From contig NC_006043.2 of NCBI RefSeq assembly GCF_000006445.2, positions 992,001-1,056,000 on the forward strand: a stretch of 64,000 bases of DNA, read 5' to 3'. The stretch is from Debaryomyces hansenii CBS767. Taxonomy: Eukaryota; Ascomycota; Pichiomycetes; Serinales; Debaryomycetaceae. Below the pieces are notes generated by a model that was not told the origin of the DNA, ran no database searches, and was given only the letters and a program-made list of their open reading frames with translations. The position numbers were made by a program, and so were the translations under genes. Positions 30,459-40,670 of the stretch are shown piece after piece; position 1 is the first letter of the stretch; each line of letters opens with the position of its first letter.

Positions 30459-30580
30459 TGATCTCATGCATAATATAAAGTATTTTTTTGTATCGCGATA
30501 GTTCAGTGAAGACTTTTTTGTAGATTTCTATAATTTGGCTTATACTTATCTGTGATTAGACACTTCTCTTAATATTAAAA

Positions 30581-31423
30581 ATGCAAGACCCCTTCGATCA
30601 AAAGAAGAAATCCATTCTTGCTGAGATTGGAGCAACAGATGAGATTACACCAGACGCATCACCTAAGGGTACTATCGATGAGTTTTGCATACCGATAATA
30701 CATTTGATTAATTCGAATAAAGACATGGTAACGACCTCATCATGCTCAGGAAGAGTCTCAGTCTTTCTTGAAGGGATGAAGAATATTGACCAGGATGATA
30801 TCAAAATTGGAGCCAAAGGTAACTACGGTCGTTGGATATTTGTCACTCATGATCCCAAAGACTTGCCTGACTGGTCCAGTTCAGTTAACTTCAAGTATAT
30901 CACTGACGGAAGCTCATACGGATCTACAGATGTCAATGCCCGTTACATTTTGTATAAGTTTGAACCGTTAATCTTGCATGTTAAATGTAGAGACTTGGAA
31001 ATGGCAAATAACTTATATTCGGTTGCCATGAGCTGTGGTTTTAGAGAATCGGGAATTGGCACGAATAATATTGTTGGAATAAGGATATCTATAAAGCTAG
31101 ATGTGCCCATTGGTTTCTTGAATGAAACTAATCAAGAATTGACCTCATTTGTATCTGAAGATTATCTCCGTATTATTACAAAATTATCTGAAGACAGATT
31201 TAAGGAAAATTTCAAGAAATTAGATGCGTTGTATAAAGCGATTGAAAGTTTGAATACTTTAAAAAGTCCAATTTCCAAAGTAGAGACTAAGGAAGAAAGA
31301 AAGAGCAGAAAAATGAAAGAAGGATTAGCCAGAAGGGAAGAAGTACGTGCCTTAAAAGAGCAAAAAAAGAAAGAAAAACTTTCCAGTGAACAACAAGAGA
31401 AACATCATGAACAAAAACAATAA
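30581..31423 (+). CDS. TYW3: TYW3-like wybutosine synthesis methyltransferase
   Basis: 280 residues. TYW3 motifs: the N-terminal FDQKKKSIL, the conserved TTSSCSGRVSVF (about 49-60), the block GRWIFVTHDP and the C-terminal half AMSCGFRESGIG. The enzyme methylates N-4 of the tricyclic intermediate on the way to wybutosine at position 37 of tRNA-Phe in the cytosol. The last 40 residues are a Lys/Glu-rich tail, typical for fungal members. It lies 120 bp after the IMH1 stop on the same strand. Confidence 0.95.
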   Translation: MQDPFDQKKKSILAEIGATDEITPDASPKGTIDEFCIPIIHLINSNKDMVTTSSCSGRVSVFLEGMKNIDQDDIKIGAKGNYGRWIFVTHDPKDLPDWSSSVNFKYITDGSSYGSTDVNARYILYKFEPLILHVKCRDLEMANNLYSVAMSCGFRESGIGTNNIVGIRISIKLDVPIGFLNETNQELTSFVSEDYLRIITKLSEDRFKENFKKLDALYKAIESLNTLKSPISKVETKEERKSRKMKEGLARREEVRALKEQKKKEKLSSEQQEKHHEQKQ

Positions 31424-31621
31424 GCAACGTCCTCTACCAATAGGCCGGTTGAATATATTCTGTAAATATTGTAATATAGATCAAGATTATGTTATAGAAG
31501 TAGTGTATATTAGATAAGCAATGACTAATTTGCCTAAAACTTTTTGAACGGTATTTTTCACTTCAACAAGGTTAAGGACTCAGTGAAACTATTGTAAGGA
31601 ACTAAGATAATTACACTTGAA

Positions 31622-33310
31622 ATGTCTGAAGCTACAGAGAAATTGGAAAAGTTAAATATTGAAGAATCAAAGGCTACAGAAGTACCATCCGTTGAAGCTG
31701 GTGCTGATGTTCCTTTAGGTGAAGATGGCCAACCATTATCCAAGAAGGCATTAAAGAAATTGGAAAAGGAAAAAGAAAAAGCACGTAAGAAGGCTGAAAG
31801 AGAAGAACAATTGGCTAAAGAAAAGGCTGAAAGAGAGGCCAAAGCTGCCAATGATCCAGCTAAGGAAAATTATGGTAAGTTGCCAATGATTAATTCTTCT
31901 TACAAGACTGGTACCACCAGAGTCAATATTAAAGACTTATCTGCTGCCAACGATGGCGAAGAAGTTGTTTTCAGAGCTAGAGCCCATACCTCAAGACAAC
32001 AAGGTGCTACTATGGCATTTATCACTTTAAGACAACAAGATAATTTAATCCAAGCCTTAATTAAAGCTAATGGTGAATCTATTTCTAAACAAATGGTTAA
32101 GTGGGTTGGATCTATTAATTTAGAATCGATTGTCGTCGTCCATGGTGTTGTCAGAAAGGTCGAAGAAGAAATCAAGTCTGCAACTGTCCAAGATGCAGAA
32201 GTCCATGTCACCAAGATTTACACAATTGTGGAAACCCCAGAACAATTACCTGTTTTAATTGAAGATGCTACCAGATCAGAAGCAGAAGCAGAAGCAGCTG
32301 GATTACCAGTTGTCAATTTAGATACTAGATTAGATGCCAGAGTGATTGACTTGAGAACACCAACTAACCAAGCTATTTTTAAAATTCAAGCTGCTGTCTG
32401 TCAGTTATTCAGAGAATTTTTATCTACAAAAGGTTTCACTGAAATTCATACTCCTAAGATTATTGCTGCACCATCGGAAGGTGGCTCAAATGTGTTTGAA
32501 ATTTCTTATTTCAAAGGTAAAGCATACTTGGCACAATCTCCTCAATTATACAAACAACAATTAATTGCTGCTGATTTTGAAAAGGTTTACGAAGTTGCTC
32601 CAGTTTTCAGAGCAGAAAACTCCAACACTCATCGTCATATGACTGAATTCACTGGGTTAGATTTGGAAATGGCATTCGAAGAACATTATGATGAAGTCAT
32701 TGATGTTTTATCTGACTTGTTCGTTTTTATTTTTACCGAATTGAAGAACAGATACTCCAAGGAAATTGCTACTGTTAGAAAACAATATCCTGTTGAAGAA
32801 TTCAAGCTTCCAGAAGACGGAAAAATGGTCAGACTTCACTTTAAAGAAGGTATTGCCATGTTAAGAGAAGCTGGTAAAGAAGTCGATGACTTTGAAGATT
32901 TATCAACTGAAAACGAAAAATTATTGGGTAAATTGGTTAGAGAAAAATATAACACCGATTTCTATATCTTAGACAAGTTCCCATTGGCTATCAGACCATT
33001 TTACACCATGCCAGATAGTGAAGACCCAAGATACTCCAACTCCTATGATTTCTTCATGAGAGGTGAAGAGATCTTATCTGGTGCTCAACGTATTCACGAC
33101 CCTGTTCTCTTGAAGGAAAGAATGAATGCTCATGAAATTGACCCAAGCGTTCCTGGATTAGATGACTACGTTGATGCTTTCACCTATGGTTGTCCTCCAC
33201 ACGCCGGTGGTGGTATTGGTTTAGAAAGAGTTGTTATGTTCTTCTTAGATTTGAAAAATATTCGTCGTGCATCTTTATTCCCAAGAGATCCAAGACGTTT
33301 GAGACCATGA
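31622..33310 (+). CDS. DPS1: Cytosolic aspartyl-tRNA synthetase
   Basis: 562 residues, class II synthetase of the AspRS type. The Lys-rich amphipathic N-terminal helix ([19 protein letters not shown]) is the eukaryotic appendage that adds nonspecific tRNA binding. An OB-fold anticodon-binding domain (about 115-215) follows. Class II motif 1 is [12 protein letters not shown], motif 2 [22 protein letters not shown], motif 3 [21 protein letters not shown], and the protein ends [10 protein letters not shown]. All catalytic motifs are intact. Codon use is strongly biased (TTA/TTG, GGT, GAA, AGA), as expected for a highly expressed gene. Confidence 0.98.
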   Translation: MSEATEKLEKLNIEESKATEVPSVEAGADVPLGEDGQPLSKKALKKLEKEKEKARKKAEREEQLAKEKAEREAKAANDPAKENYGKLPMINSSYKTGTTRVNIKDLSAANDGEEVVFRARAHTSRQQGATMAFITLRQQDNLIQALIKANGESISKQMVKWVGSINLESIVVVHGVVRKVEEEIKSATVQDAEVHVTKIYTIVETPEQLPVLIEDATRSEAEAEAAGLPVVNLDTRLDARVIDLRTPTNQAIFKIQAAVCQLFREFLSTKGFTEIHTPKIIAAPSEGGSNVFEISYFKGKAYLAQSPQLYKQQLIAADFEKVYEVAPVFRAENSNTHRHMTEFTGLDLEMAFEEHYDEVIDVLSDLFVFIFTELKNRYSKEIATVRKQYPVEEFKLPEDGKMVRLHFKEGIAMLREAGKEVDDFEDLSTENEKLLGKLVREKYNTDFYILDKFPLAIRPFYTMPDSEDPRYSNSYDFFMRGEEILSGAQRIHDPVLLKERMNAHEIDPSVPGLDDYVDAFTYGCPPHAGGGIGLERVVMFFLDLKNIRRASLFPRDPRRLRP

Positions 33311-33659
33311 ATTTAATGGAATACTAATATATAACTACGTTTATAAGTCAGTTAGGATTGCAAATACCAAGGGAGAAATTTGGTACTAGCAGTCAACTCT
33401 AGTATAAAACTCATATAGTTAATGCCTAATTGTAAATTTTCTAGAAAAGAAGACTACACCCTAACTGTCTGCTGAGTAATATCCTATTTAACAATACTAA
33501 TTCAAAACCTATTTAAGACAATCAATAGTGATTGAAGTAATAGAGAAAAGCGTGTATTCAATCAAATTCATTTTTGCGTGAATCCATCAAGATAATTAAA
33601 AAGATAATTAAAAGCAAAGATAAGTAAATATACAATAGACGCTTGTATTAATAATTAAT
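33311..33659. other. Intergenic, DPS1 terminator / GTR2 promoter
   Basis: AT-rich with several GATAATTAAAA-like short repeats near 33585-33615. No gene seen. Confidence 0.35.
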
Positions 33660-34700
33660 ATGGAAGCAACTATATTACCAAATCCAAAGGATAGTAATGC
33701 TACGATCTTGTTAATGGGGTTACGTAGAGGAGGAAAATCGTCAATATGTAAGGTCGTTTTCCATAACATGCAGCCCTTGGATACATTGTACTTAGAAAGT
33801 ACATCGAAACCTACCACAGAACAATTTTCGCTGTTAATTGATTTGTCAGTCATGGAATTACCTGGCCAGCTAAATTACTTTGAACCGAATTACGATTCGG
33901 AAAGGTTATTTTCAAGTGTAGGAGCATTGGTTTACGTTATCGACTCACAGGATGAATATTTAAATGCACTTACAAATTTGTCTATAATTATCGAATACGC
34001 ATACAAAGTGAATCCAAAAATCAACATTGAAGTCTTGATCCATAAGATTGACGGCTTATCGGAAGATTATAGAATTGATGCGCAAAGAGATATAATGCAG
34101 AGAATTGGAGATGAACTATTAGATTTAGGATTGGAGGGTGTTCAAGTTTCATTTTATTTAACATCTATTTTTGATCATTCTATATATGAAGCATTTTCAA
34201 GAATAGTACAGAAGTTAATTAATGAATTGCCATCATTGGAAAATATGTTGGATAATTTAGTGCAACATTCTTCCATTGATAAGATCTTTATTTTTGATGT
34301 CAATTCAAAGATTTACGTGGCTACTGACTCATCTCCGGTTGACATTCAAACCTACGAAGTGTGTGCAGAGTTTATTGATATAACTATTGATTTGGATGAT
34401 CTTTATATTGAAAATGAAAATTCAATGAATGATAGTGAAACAGTCATTAAGAAGCAAGAGTTAAAGTCAATATCTCATTTATCGAACGGGTCCCTACTTT
34501 ACTTGAAGCAGATGATCAGAGGATTAGCATTGGTAGCATTGGTGAGGCACGATGAGAATAATAGTGATCTTTCGTTGGATAGTTTAATGACTATAATAGA
34601 CTACAATGTTAGCAATTTTAAGAAGTCATTAATGAAAATGTGGGAGAATTCCAAACTTGTAGAGCAACCAAATACCCAAAATAGCGAGTTGATGAACTGA
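33660..34700 (+). CDS. GTR2: Gtr2-like Rag GTPase (RagC/D type)
   Basis: 346 residues. A Rag-family GTPase domain (about 15-190) has the G1 loop G20-LRRGGKSS-28, the form typical of Gtr2/RagC-D rather than Gtr1/RagA-B. Downstream are the switch region MELPGQLNY and a guanine-specificity segment HKIDGL. The C-terminal half (about 200-340) is the roadblock-like domain for heterodimer formation with Gtr1. The dimer is held at the vacuole by the EGO complex and signals amino acids to TORC1. The ending is a short Gln/Asn-rich tail. Confidence 0.93.
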   Translation: MEATILPNPKDSNATILLMGLRRGGKSSICKVVFHNMQPLDTLYLESTSKPTTEQFSLLIDLSVMELPGQLNYFEPNYDSERLFSSVGALVYVIDSQDEYLNALTNLSIIIEYAYKVNPKINIEVLIHKIDGLSEDYRIDAQRDIMQRIGDELLDLGLEGVQVSFYLTSIFDHSIYEAFSRIVQKLINELPSLENMLDNLVQHSSIDKIFIFDVNSKIYVATDSSPVDIQTYEVCAEFIDITIDLDDLYIENENSMNDSETVIKKQELKSISHLSNGSLLYLKQMIRGLALVALVRHDENNSDLSLDSLMTIIDYNVSNFKKSLMKMWENSKLVEQPNTQNSELMN

Positions 34701-35157
34701 AAAACTCATCAACATATGATGAAATGCTTCCATCATCATTTGTTCTCAAAGAACAATTGGTCTACTATTGGTCTACGTGGCTAAAGATATAATGCTGGCG
34801 ATCGGATTTTAGTATCATGTCATTTAATCTAGACCATGTAATAACTGTGTCTCTTACAAACCTTTTGCAGAGTGATAGACGGTTCCCAAGATATGAAGTT
34901 ATTATGGTTCTGGCTACAGTCATTTAAGCGGAATCTATTTCCGCGGGTAATTGAGATAATGACTTTGCGGCAAAACTTATCTAGAAAGCTCAACAATAGT
35001 AGCAGTGTGATTATATTCGTCGCCAGTACAGACACCAGCATTTGAATTACAAAGGTTAATAAATATGTTTCTTTATTATGCAATTTGAAAAAGTGATTAA
35101 TAGGAATAAACCATAAATAATATACAATAGAAAAACTAAAACAGTCATTATAAAAAT
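34701..35157. other. Convergent 3' spacer, GTR2 / arabinitol dehydrogenase
   Basis: A 10-bp direct repeat ATTGGTCTAC occurs twice about 15 bp apart near 34755-34775. A 112-codon frame on the minus strand (34829-35167) overlaps the end of the next gene and has no recognisable domain. No gene is supported. Confidence 0.4.
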
Positions 35158-35994
35158 CTACCAGCACTCGTAGCCACCATCAACAACTAAGTTGTGACCT
35201 GTAGTATAACTAGAAGCAGACTCGCTGGCCAAGTACAAGATCGAGCCAACAAATTCCTTTGGTTCGGCCATTCTCTTCATTGGGACCTTTGATTCCCATG
35301 CTTCCTTCATATCGGAATGACCAGAAATGACGTTTCTGGTCAAAGGGGTTAAGATATATCCAGGACTCAAAGTGTTAACTCTGATGTTGAATTTGGCCCA
35401 TTCACAAGCCAATGATCTGGTCAAGTGAATAACACCTGCCTTGGACATGTTGTACATACATTGTGGTTGTGGGTCGTTCACAATTGTTCCAGACATCGAC
35501 CCAACTAAAATGATGGATCCTTTCTTATTGCTGCTGATCAATGGACGGGCAAATGCTTGTGATACGTAGAATGCACCTAATCCATTGACCTTCAAAATAC
35601 CTTCAGCATTGGCAGATGGGTATTCTTCGGCCGGGAAATTCTCACAGTAACCTGCAGTATTGATTAACAAATCAGCCACCATATCGTGGTGTTCATTGAT
35701 GTTCTTAAAGCACTCTTCCACCTGTTCAAAATCCCCAATATTACAAGACCATGCGGAAACAGCTCCCACTGGGCTTTCATGTGCACCTTTCAATGATTCT
35801 TGTCCCCATGTTTCCAATTCCTTTGCTGCAGCCTTGGTTCTTTCTAAATTCATATCAAGCAAAGCAATTTGTGCTCCCTGAGCTAATAATGCTCTAGACA
35901 CCACAGCAGCCAATCCTCCTGATCCACCGGTCAAGATAGCTAATCTACCATCTAATCTAAAGCTTGGAACAACATTATCGTATGAGTAATCCAT
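35158..35994 (-). CDS. ARDH: D-arabinitol 2-dehydrogenase (ribulose-forming), SDR family
   Basis: 278 residues, a classical short-chain dehydrogenase: nucleotide-binding TGGSGGLA near 22-29, NTAGY as the NxAG equivalent, and catalytic Ser...YNMSK (Tyr-x3-Lys). It matches almost block by block what I recall of the D-arabinitol 2-dehydrogenases of Scheffersomyces stipitis and Candida (start MDYSYDNVVPSFRLDGRLAI, end TTGHNLVVDGGYECW). The enzyme interconverts D-arabinitol and D-ribulose with NAD and links polyol pools to the pentose phosphate pathway. Upstream is an exceptionally long intergenic region with repeated short motifs. Confidence 0.95.
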   Translation of the reverse strand: MDYSYDNVVPSFRLDGRLAILTGGSGGLAAVVSRALLAQGAQIALLDMNLERTKAAAKELETWGQESLKGAHESPVGAVSAWSCNIGDFEQVEECFKNINEHHDMVADLLINTAGYCENFPAEEYPSANAEGILKVNGLGAFYVSQAFARPLISSNKKGSIILVGSMSGTIVNDPQPQCMYNMSKAGVIHLTRSLACEWAKFNIRVNTLSPGYILTPLTRNVISGHSDMKEAWESKVPMKRMAEPKEFVGSILYLASESASSYTTGHNLVVDGGYECW

Positions 35995-37656
35995 TTTCCT
36001 AATTCTATTTATTTTATTTGTAACTGTATAACTACCTATTAATAAATTTTATTTTCTTGTGGATATGGTCCATTTATATATAATCTGATACCCCGGATTT
36101 ATAATTATGACCAACGGTATAAAAAATTAAAGGCGGCCGCAAAAGAAACGATGACCATATCGAACATCGAACATACTAAATTTAGTTAGCACTAATGTAC
36201 ACACAGAAAAGAAACGGTCGCACGGTTAATAACGATGTCATTTTTTTTTTCCGAGCATTGTTGCATAGATGATGCGCTCAATGGTTAGTTGAAATGCGAA
36301 TCATACCCGTATCATCCAACCACATTTGATATGTAGCCTGGGATTACGTGGTTTAGATTGCACGATTACGTAGGAATGATGTAGGAGTGAATAGCTATAC
36401 CTGGTTATGGATAATAACTGTTGCTACTATGACATAGTTATATTGGTACGGTACAGGAATACGTTGGGTATTACGTAACAAGCGAGAATTTTGTAATGCT
36501 TGCATAGAACTCCGGGTTGGTTCAGCAAACACCAGAATTATGCTTAGTGATGTGGTGAAGACACCACATAGTAGATAAGAGACCACGAGATATAACAATT
36601 AGGGGTTCCTGGTGGTAATTATTGCGATTTTGAGAAAGAGAGGCGGTTGGGAGGCAATTGCGACGAGAAATAGTGCGGTGAAGCAGGTTAAGGTACTGAA
36701 CCACGGCCTCAATTGAAATCGACTACGGCTAGAATTGTTTGGGATAGTTCTGTGCAATACATACGAACAGATTAATAACAGATTGTTATTTGTAGCGGTG
36801 AGAGGGTGCACAATAGAAGTTTCAGAAAGAATAGATGATCAAAACCAGGAGCAGGTGCTGATGTCAGCGGTGACCGATAGTTTATGTAAAGAACACGCCG
36901 GGAGCGGCCAAATTTTATGGGTGGTGTGCATCGGAGCTCAACGATAACCGGAAATCGACCTGCATATAGGAAGATCGTCAGTTTATAGCCCAAGGGGGGG
37001 TCTTCCGAATTAGGCCAGGGATCAAGAATCTGACACGGGTGGTGCTGATATAGATTTGGAAATGTTGCATAACGCACGGAACAACATTAAAGTTTAGAAA
37101 ATACTTTATACCACTCCCAAAGAGGTAACTCCCGGGAAGGTTATCTAGGCCGGAGTACCCTAGAACTCCGGAACAGATACAATAGGAGCAGGAGAGAGGT
37201 AAGTGGAAGATAAGGTCCGTGGAGTATTCATAGGTGTATGTGGACCCCGGAGATGTATGGTGTGCAATTAAAAATTATGAACAAAAGAACCATGGTAGTC
37301 AATCGGCCACTCAAGAACTCCGAATCACCCAGATACGATAAGAAGTGTATATGATTGCAAACTTTCAGTCCGAAATTAAAAGTCCGTTATAATAACGTGG
37401 GGCTAGACTATGATCGGTATGTTGTCTTGGAATCCGGGAATGCTAAAGTATATACGGGTGGAAGCAATTCAAAGAAATTCGAGAAGATATCAAATGAACC
37501 CGGGAATGCTAGATCATAGATTAGAAGGAGAGATTCCCCTTTATCTGTTGTACACGAACGAAGATATAGATTAATATAATGTATACGGGAATTATTTATA
37601 TAATGCGAACCATGTTTGGTATGACAAGTCGATTTATGCTGGTGATGTACAATTCT
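35995..37656. promoter_or_regulatory. 1.66-kb upstream region of the arabinitol dehydrogenase gene
   Basis: No gene supported; frames inside are short and without domains. It is less AT-rich than the other spacers. It holds three ATTACGT elements at 36343, 36365 and 36470 (the last is ATTACGTAA, a bZIP-like site), an exact 12-bp direct repeat CCGGGAATGCTA at 37434 and 37500, and a related CCCGGGAA at 37132. The length and motif density suggest a complex promoter for the carbon-source-responsive gene at 35994. Alternatively it is the remains of a decayed gene. Confidence 0.4.
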
Positions 37657-39780
37657 CTAGTCTGTCTTCAGGAATGAGGAGTCGGTGACAAGTTGAGACT
37701 TGTCCATTTTGGCAAACTCCATTTCGTTTTGCTGTTGCAATCTTTTCAAGTTTCTGGCATCCCTAGCGGCTTGCTTCTTATCGAGTCTTCTGTTGGCCCA
37801 GTCTCTGAGTCTTTCGCCGTAAATAAGACAGAATATTGGGAATGGTATTCCCAAGGCAAATGCAATGAATGCACACATAGTATTACCCCATCCATAGTTG
37901 AGTTTTTCGTACATTGGATTAGCAGCAAGAGGCAAGGCGAACCCAAAAACCGACCTATAAATCGAACAAGAAGCAATAGACGACGCTGATAGACGAGTGT
38001 TCATATCAATCAAATAATTTTGGATCGTCTGGAACACAGGAATGTACGAGAAAGCGAATATAGCACTTCCAATTGCCGGCATTATCCAATGTATTTTTTT
38101 CTCAGCTGACCAACCATACCACACAAGACCAATCGGTATACCAATCCCTGCGAAGCACAAGCATGGTAACCGGTATTCTGGTTTACTCACCCCATTATTC
38201 TTTTCTGTTAATTTGATATAAAAATAGTCAATAAGCCATGTCCAGAATGCAATACCAACAACATAACCAATTCCCATTGGCAAGAACATTAAACCAGAAA
38301 TGCCAACCGAAAATCCATAATTTCGTTCAAATACACTTGGGAATGTAACGACCATCAAATACATGAAGCCGTAAATGAATGCCATGAACGATCCTAAACC
38401 GAAACACATTGGATGAGAAAAGAGTAGCTGTAAGGGCCTTGTCACAGTGCTCATTACTTTTTCAGATGTAGTTTCACCGTTAGCAATTTCGAAAATTGTA
38501 TGTAAATGGCTATTGCCTGTCTCTTCTCTCAACCTCTTAGCCTTAAGGCTTAGTAATTTCGGCGAGTATGTCTCTTTGAATAATAATGTGCCAACAGCAG
38601 CGACAACACCATTCAATATAGCCAAAACGATAAATACCCATTTCCAATGTGTATTTTCAACAATAAAGCCCGACATGATTGGTGAAATCACAGGTCCTAA
38701 CGAAGGACTTATGGAATATGCAGCCATTGCGAATTGTCTACCTCTATCATCCCACAAATCGGCAATGGTGCCTGCCCCAACATTCAACGGAGCGGCTCCC
38801 CCAAGGCCTCCTAAGAACCTAAAAACACATAATTGTGTTGTTGTTTTTGCAAAGGCACATGCGAGATTAAATATAAAACTGATCCAAACAGAGATGTTTA
38901 GGACCCATCGCCTACCAATTTTGTCAGATTCAGATAAAGGCGCAATGATGATTGGGCCCAAAGCCCATGCTAGAACCATTATTGAAACAGAAAATGATTG
39001 AAGGAATTGAGAATTCATTCCAAGACTTTCGGCGATATCAGGCATCGCTGGTGAACAAACTGATGATGACATTGGAGGAACCAAAGTGTAAATAGAAACA
39101 ATAGCTGTTTGCAAGATCTTTGATCTAACTGGCCAATTTCTTGGGTATTCAGGATCATCTGTACCTTCCCACGTAACTAACTCAGGATCAATACTGCTGA
39201 ACTCACCCCCAAACTTTGTGGTGGGCACAGGAATGTCTGGAACTTCCTGGTATAACCTATCTTCTTCTGAAACATCCTCTTCCACTTTGCTTTCTTTGTC
39301 CAAATTTTCACCTCTTTCAGCTTCAATATTAGCGTTCTCCACTCTTTTTGAAAGAGAATTTAAAATAGTCGACTTGGTAGCAGTTCTTTGGATCATAATG
39401 TCCTCCTCCGGCATGTCTCCATAAATTTCCTTCACGCAGTAACTGGTAGAATACCTACTCAAGCTATGTTGACTTCCCATGGAATGTCTTGATCCATGTA
39501 AATAATCAGTCCCCAATGTAATAAAGGAATGCGATCTTCCTCTATCTGATTTACTTCCTACACTAGACCTTCTCCTGATTCTTGAATTCGAATCATGTAC
39601 ATCATTATCATATACTATTGGCTCCCTGAGAGGAGATCCTTCTCGACTTGAGTTTAACGATGATGCCAACAGATTTATGCTCTTCAGTTCGAGTCTATCT
39701 TGTTTATTAGGTTCATCATAGTTGGAATCCTCCTGCAAGAATGAACTATCCTTATTCGTTAGGTCACTTGACGAAGTCAT
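37657..39780 (-). CDS. DHA1-family multidrug:H+ antiporter (MFS)
   Basis: 707 residues. A Ser/Arg/Glu-rich cytosolic N-terminus of about 205 residues precedes the hallmark segment WEGTDDPEYPRNWP and a 12-helix MFS core. Motif A-like DKIGRRW lies in the loop between helices 2 and 3, and the helix-5 antiporter motif region is GPVISPIMSGF. This is the fungal DHA1 drug:proton antiporter group (Flr1/Mdr1/Nag3-Nag4 relatives) in the plasma membrane. The N-terminal extension, with many RRxS-like sites, is longer than in most members and is a likely phosphorylation region. Substrate not predictable. A short charged tail (QQQNEMEFAKMDKSQL) ends the protein. Confidence 0.92.
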   Translation of the reverse strand: MTSSSDLTNKDSSFLQEDSNYDEPNKQDRLELKSINLLASSLNSSREGSPLREPIVYDNDVHDSNSRIRRRSSVGSKSDRGRSHSFITLGTDYLHGSRHSMGSQHSLSRYSTSYCVKEIYGDMPEEDIMIQRTATKSTILNSLSKRVENANIEAERGENLDKESKVEEDVSEEDRLYQEVPDIPVPTTKFGGEFSSIDPELVTWEGTDDPEYPRNWPVRSKILQTAIVSIYTLVPPMSSSVCSPAMPDIAESLGMNSQFLQSFSVSIMVLAWALGPIIIAPLSESDKIGRRWVLNISVWISFIFNLACAFAKTTTQLCVFRFLGGLGGAAPLNVGAGTIADLWDDRGRQFAMAAYSISPSLGPVISPIMSGFIVENTHWKWVFIVLAILNGVVAAVGTLLFKETYSPKLLSLKAKRLREETGNSHLHTIFEIANGETTSEKVMSTVTRPLQLLFSHPMCFGLGSFMAFIYGFMYLMVVTFPSVFERNYGFSVGISGLMFLPMGIGYVVGIAFWTWLIDYFYIKLTEKNNGVSKPEYRLPCLCFAGIGIPIGLVWYGWSAEKKIHWIMPAIGSAIFAFSYIPVFQTIQNYLIDMNTRLSASSIASCSIYRSVFGFALPLAANPMYEKLNYGWGNTMCAFIAFALGIPFPIFCLIYGERLRDWANRRLDKKQAARDARNLKRLQQQNEMEFAKMDKSQLVTDSSFLKTD

Positions 39781-40670
39781 GTTTATTCTATTCGTTCTAT
39801 TTCCACCTTCTATAAAGAAAAGAATTGAAATATATAAAAATCGGTTTCGTCTGCGCGGCCCTGATGTTCAAACCCGGCTGAACCACACTTTTATGCTTGC
39901 GGAGTTTTTAATACTATTCTAATTCTATCAGTTACTACTAGATACACGCTTCGTCTCTCTACATCCCCACTGAGACCACATCAAAATGTGCTTGTCTCCC
40001 AACGTATTCTTGCTTAGAAGATAAAAGAGCTAGTGTGACTAACACATATCAATTTTTTAGTCTCGGACCGGTCCTCCGAAAAATTCCTTCTCTCCTGTCA
40101 AAATGCTTAACCCAACGCACACTAATCATGCAACGCCCCACGAAAATCAACAAAGCACAACGTAATAAATAGAGAATACTCCAACCAGTCCCTATCTTAT
40201 GAGGGATAAGTCTGGCGAAAAGGACCAGTCTAATTCTACTACTTTTGGAAGATACCCCGTTATCTTCGCATAATTGATCTGCCGCATCTCCTCGTATCAA
40301 ATCCCTATTCCTCATCGCAATTCCTCCACTCTCTAACTGGGGAATATAACAAGATACGAATGTGGAAGTGAGATACTCATGCAACATATAAATCAATTAT
40401 AGTTCGCTATTTCAATCCTTGTATCTGAGAGAAGAGAAGCATGCAAAATACATTATGCATTATCAGAGATAGGAACCGAGGGCACAAAACTGGCGTCGCA
40501 ATTATGTCGCGGCCTTTAAAGAGCAATGTCGTGATGCATAACAAAAAGTCTCATCGTTTAGATTGTCGTTCCCATCGTTTAGCGCGTTAGTTTCTTTTTC
40601 TTTTTCATTCTCATATAAATGTAGTGAAAAGAATTTATTTATCTTTTAACGCTAATCAAAAATATTAAGA
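39781..40670. promoter_or_regulatory. Divergent promoter, DHA1 transporter / ERG25
   Basis: About 890 bp with no supported gene. The ERG25-proximal 120 bp carry a pair of TCGTTTAG elements, a pyrimidine-rich tract (TTTCTTTTTCTTTTTC, near 40591) and a CATATAAAT TATA-like box near 40612. The transporter-proximal part is GC-richer, with a CTGCGCGGCCCTGATG stretch near 39852. Confidence 0.5.
40554..40582 (+). promoter_or_regulatory. Paired sterol/anaerobic-response-like elements upstream of ERG25
   Basis: TCGTTTAG occurs twice, at 40554-40561 and 40575-40582, 21 bp apart (two helical turns) and about 90-115 bp before the ERG25 ATG. It matches the TCGTTYAG form of the AR1/sterol-response element bound by Upc2-type Zn2Cys6 factors. 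An Upc2 role is inferred from this match and from the function of the gene. Confidence 0.6.

Noticed and set aside
34829..35167. 112-codon minus-strand frame ending in front of and overlapping the arabinitol dehydrogenase stop
   Set aside because: Overlaps a strongly supported gene, has no recognisable domain, and lies in an AT-rich 3' spacer where hydrophobic chance frames are common.
36772..37077. 101-codon minus-strand frame in the long spacer upstream of the arabinitol dehydrogenase
   Set aside because: Pro/Leu-rich with no known motif; several overlapping short frames exist on both strands there, as expected for non-coding DNA of moderate GC.
40049..40396. 115-codon minus-strand frame in the ERG25/transporter promoter
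   Set aside because: No domain, lies wholly in a divergent promoter, composition unlike the neighbouring genes.
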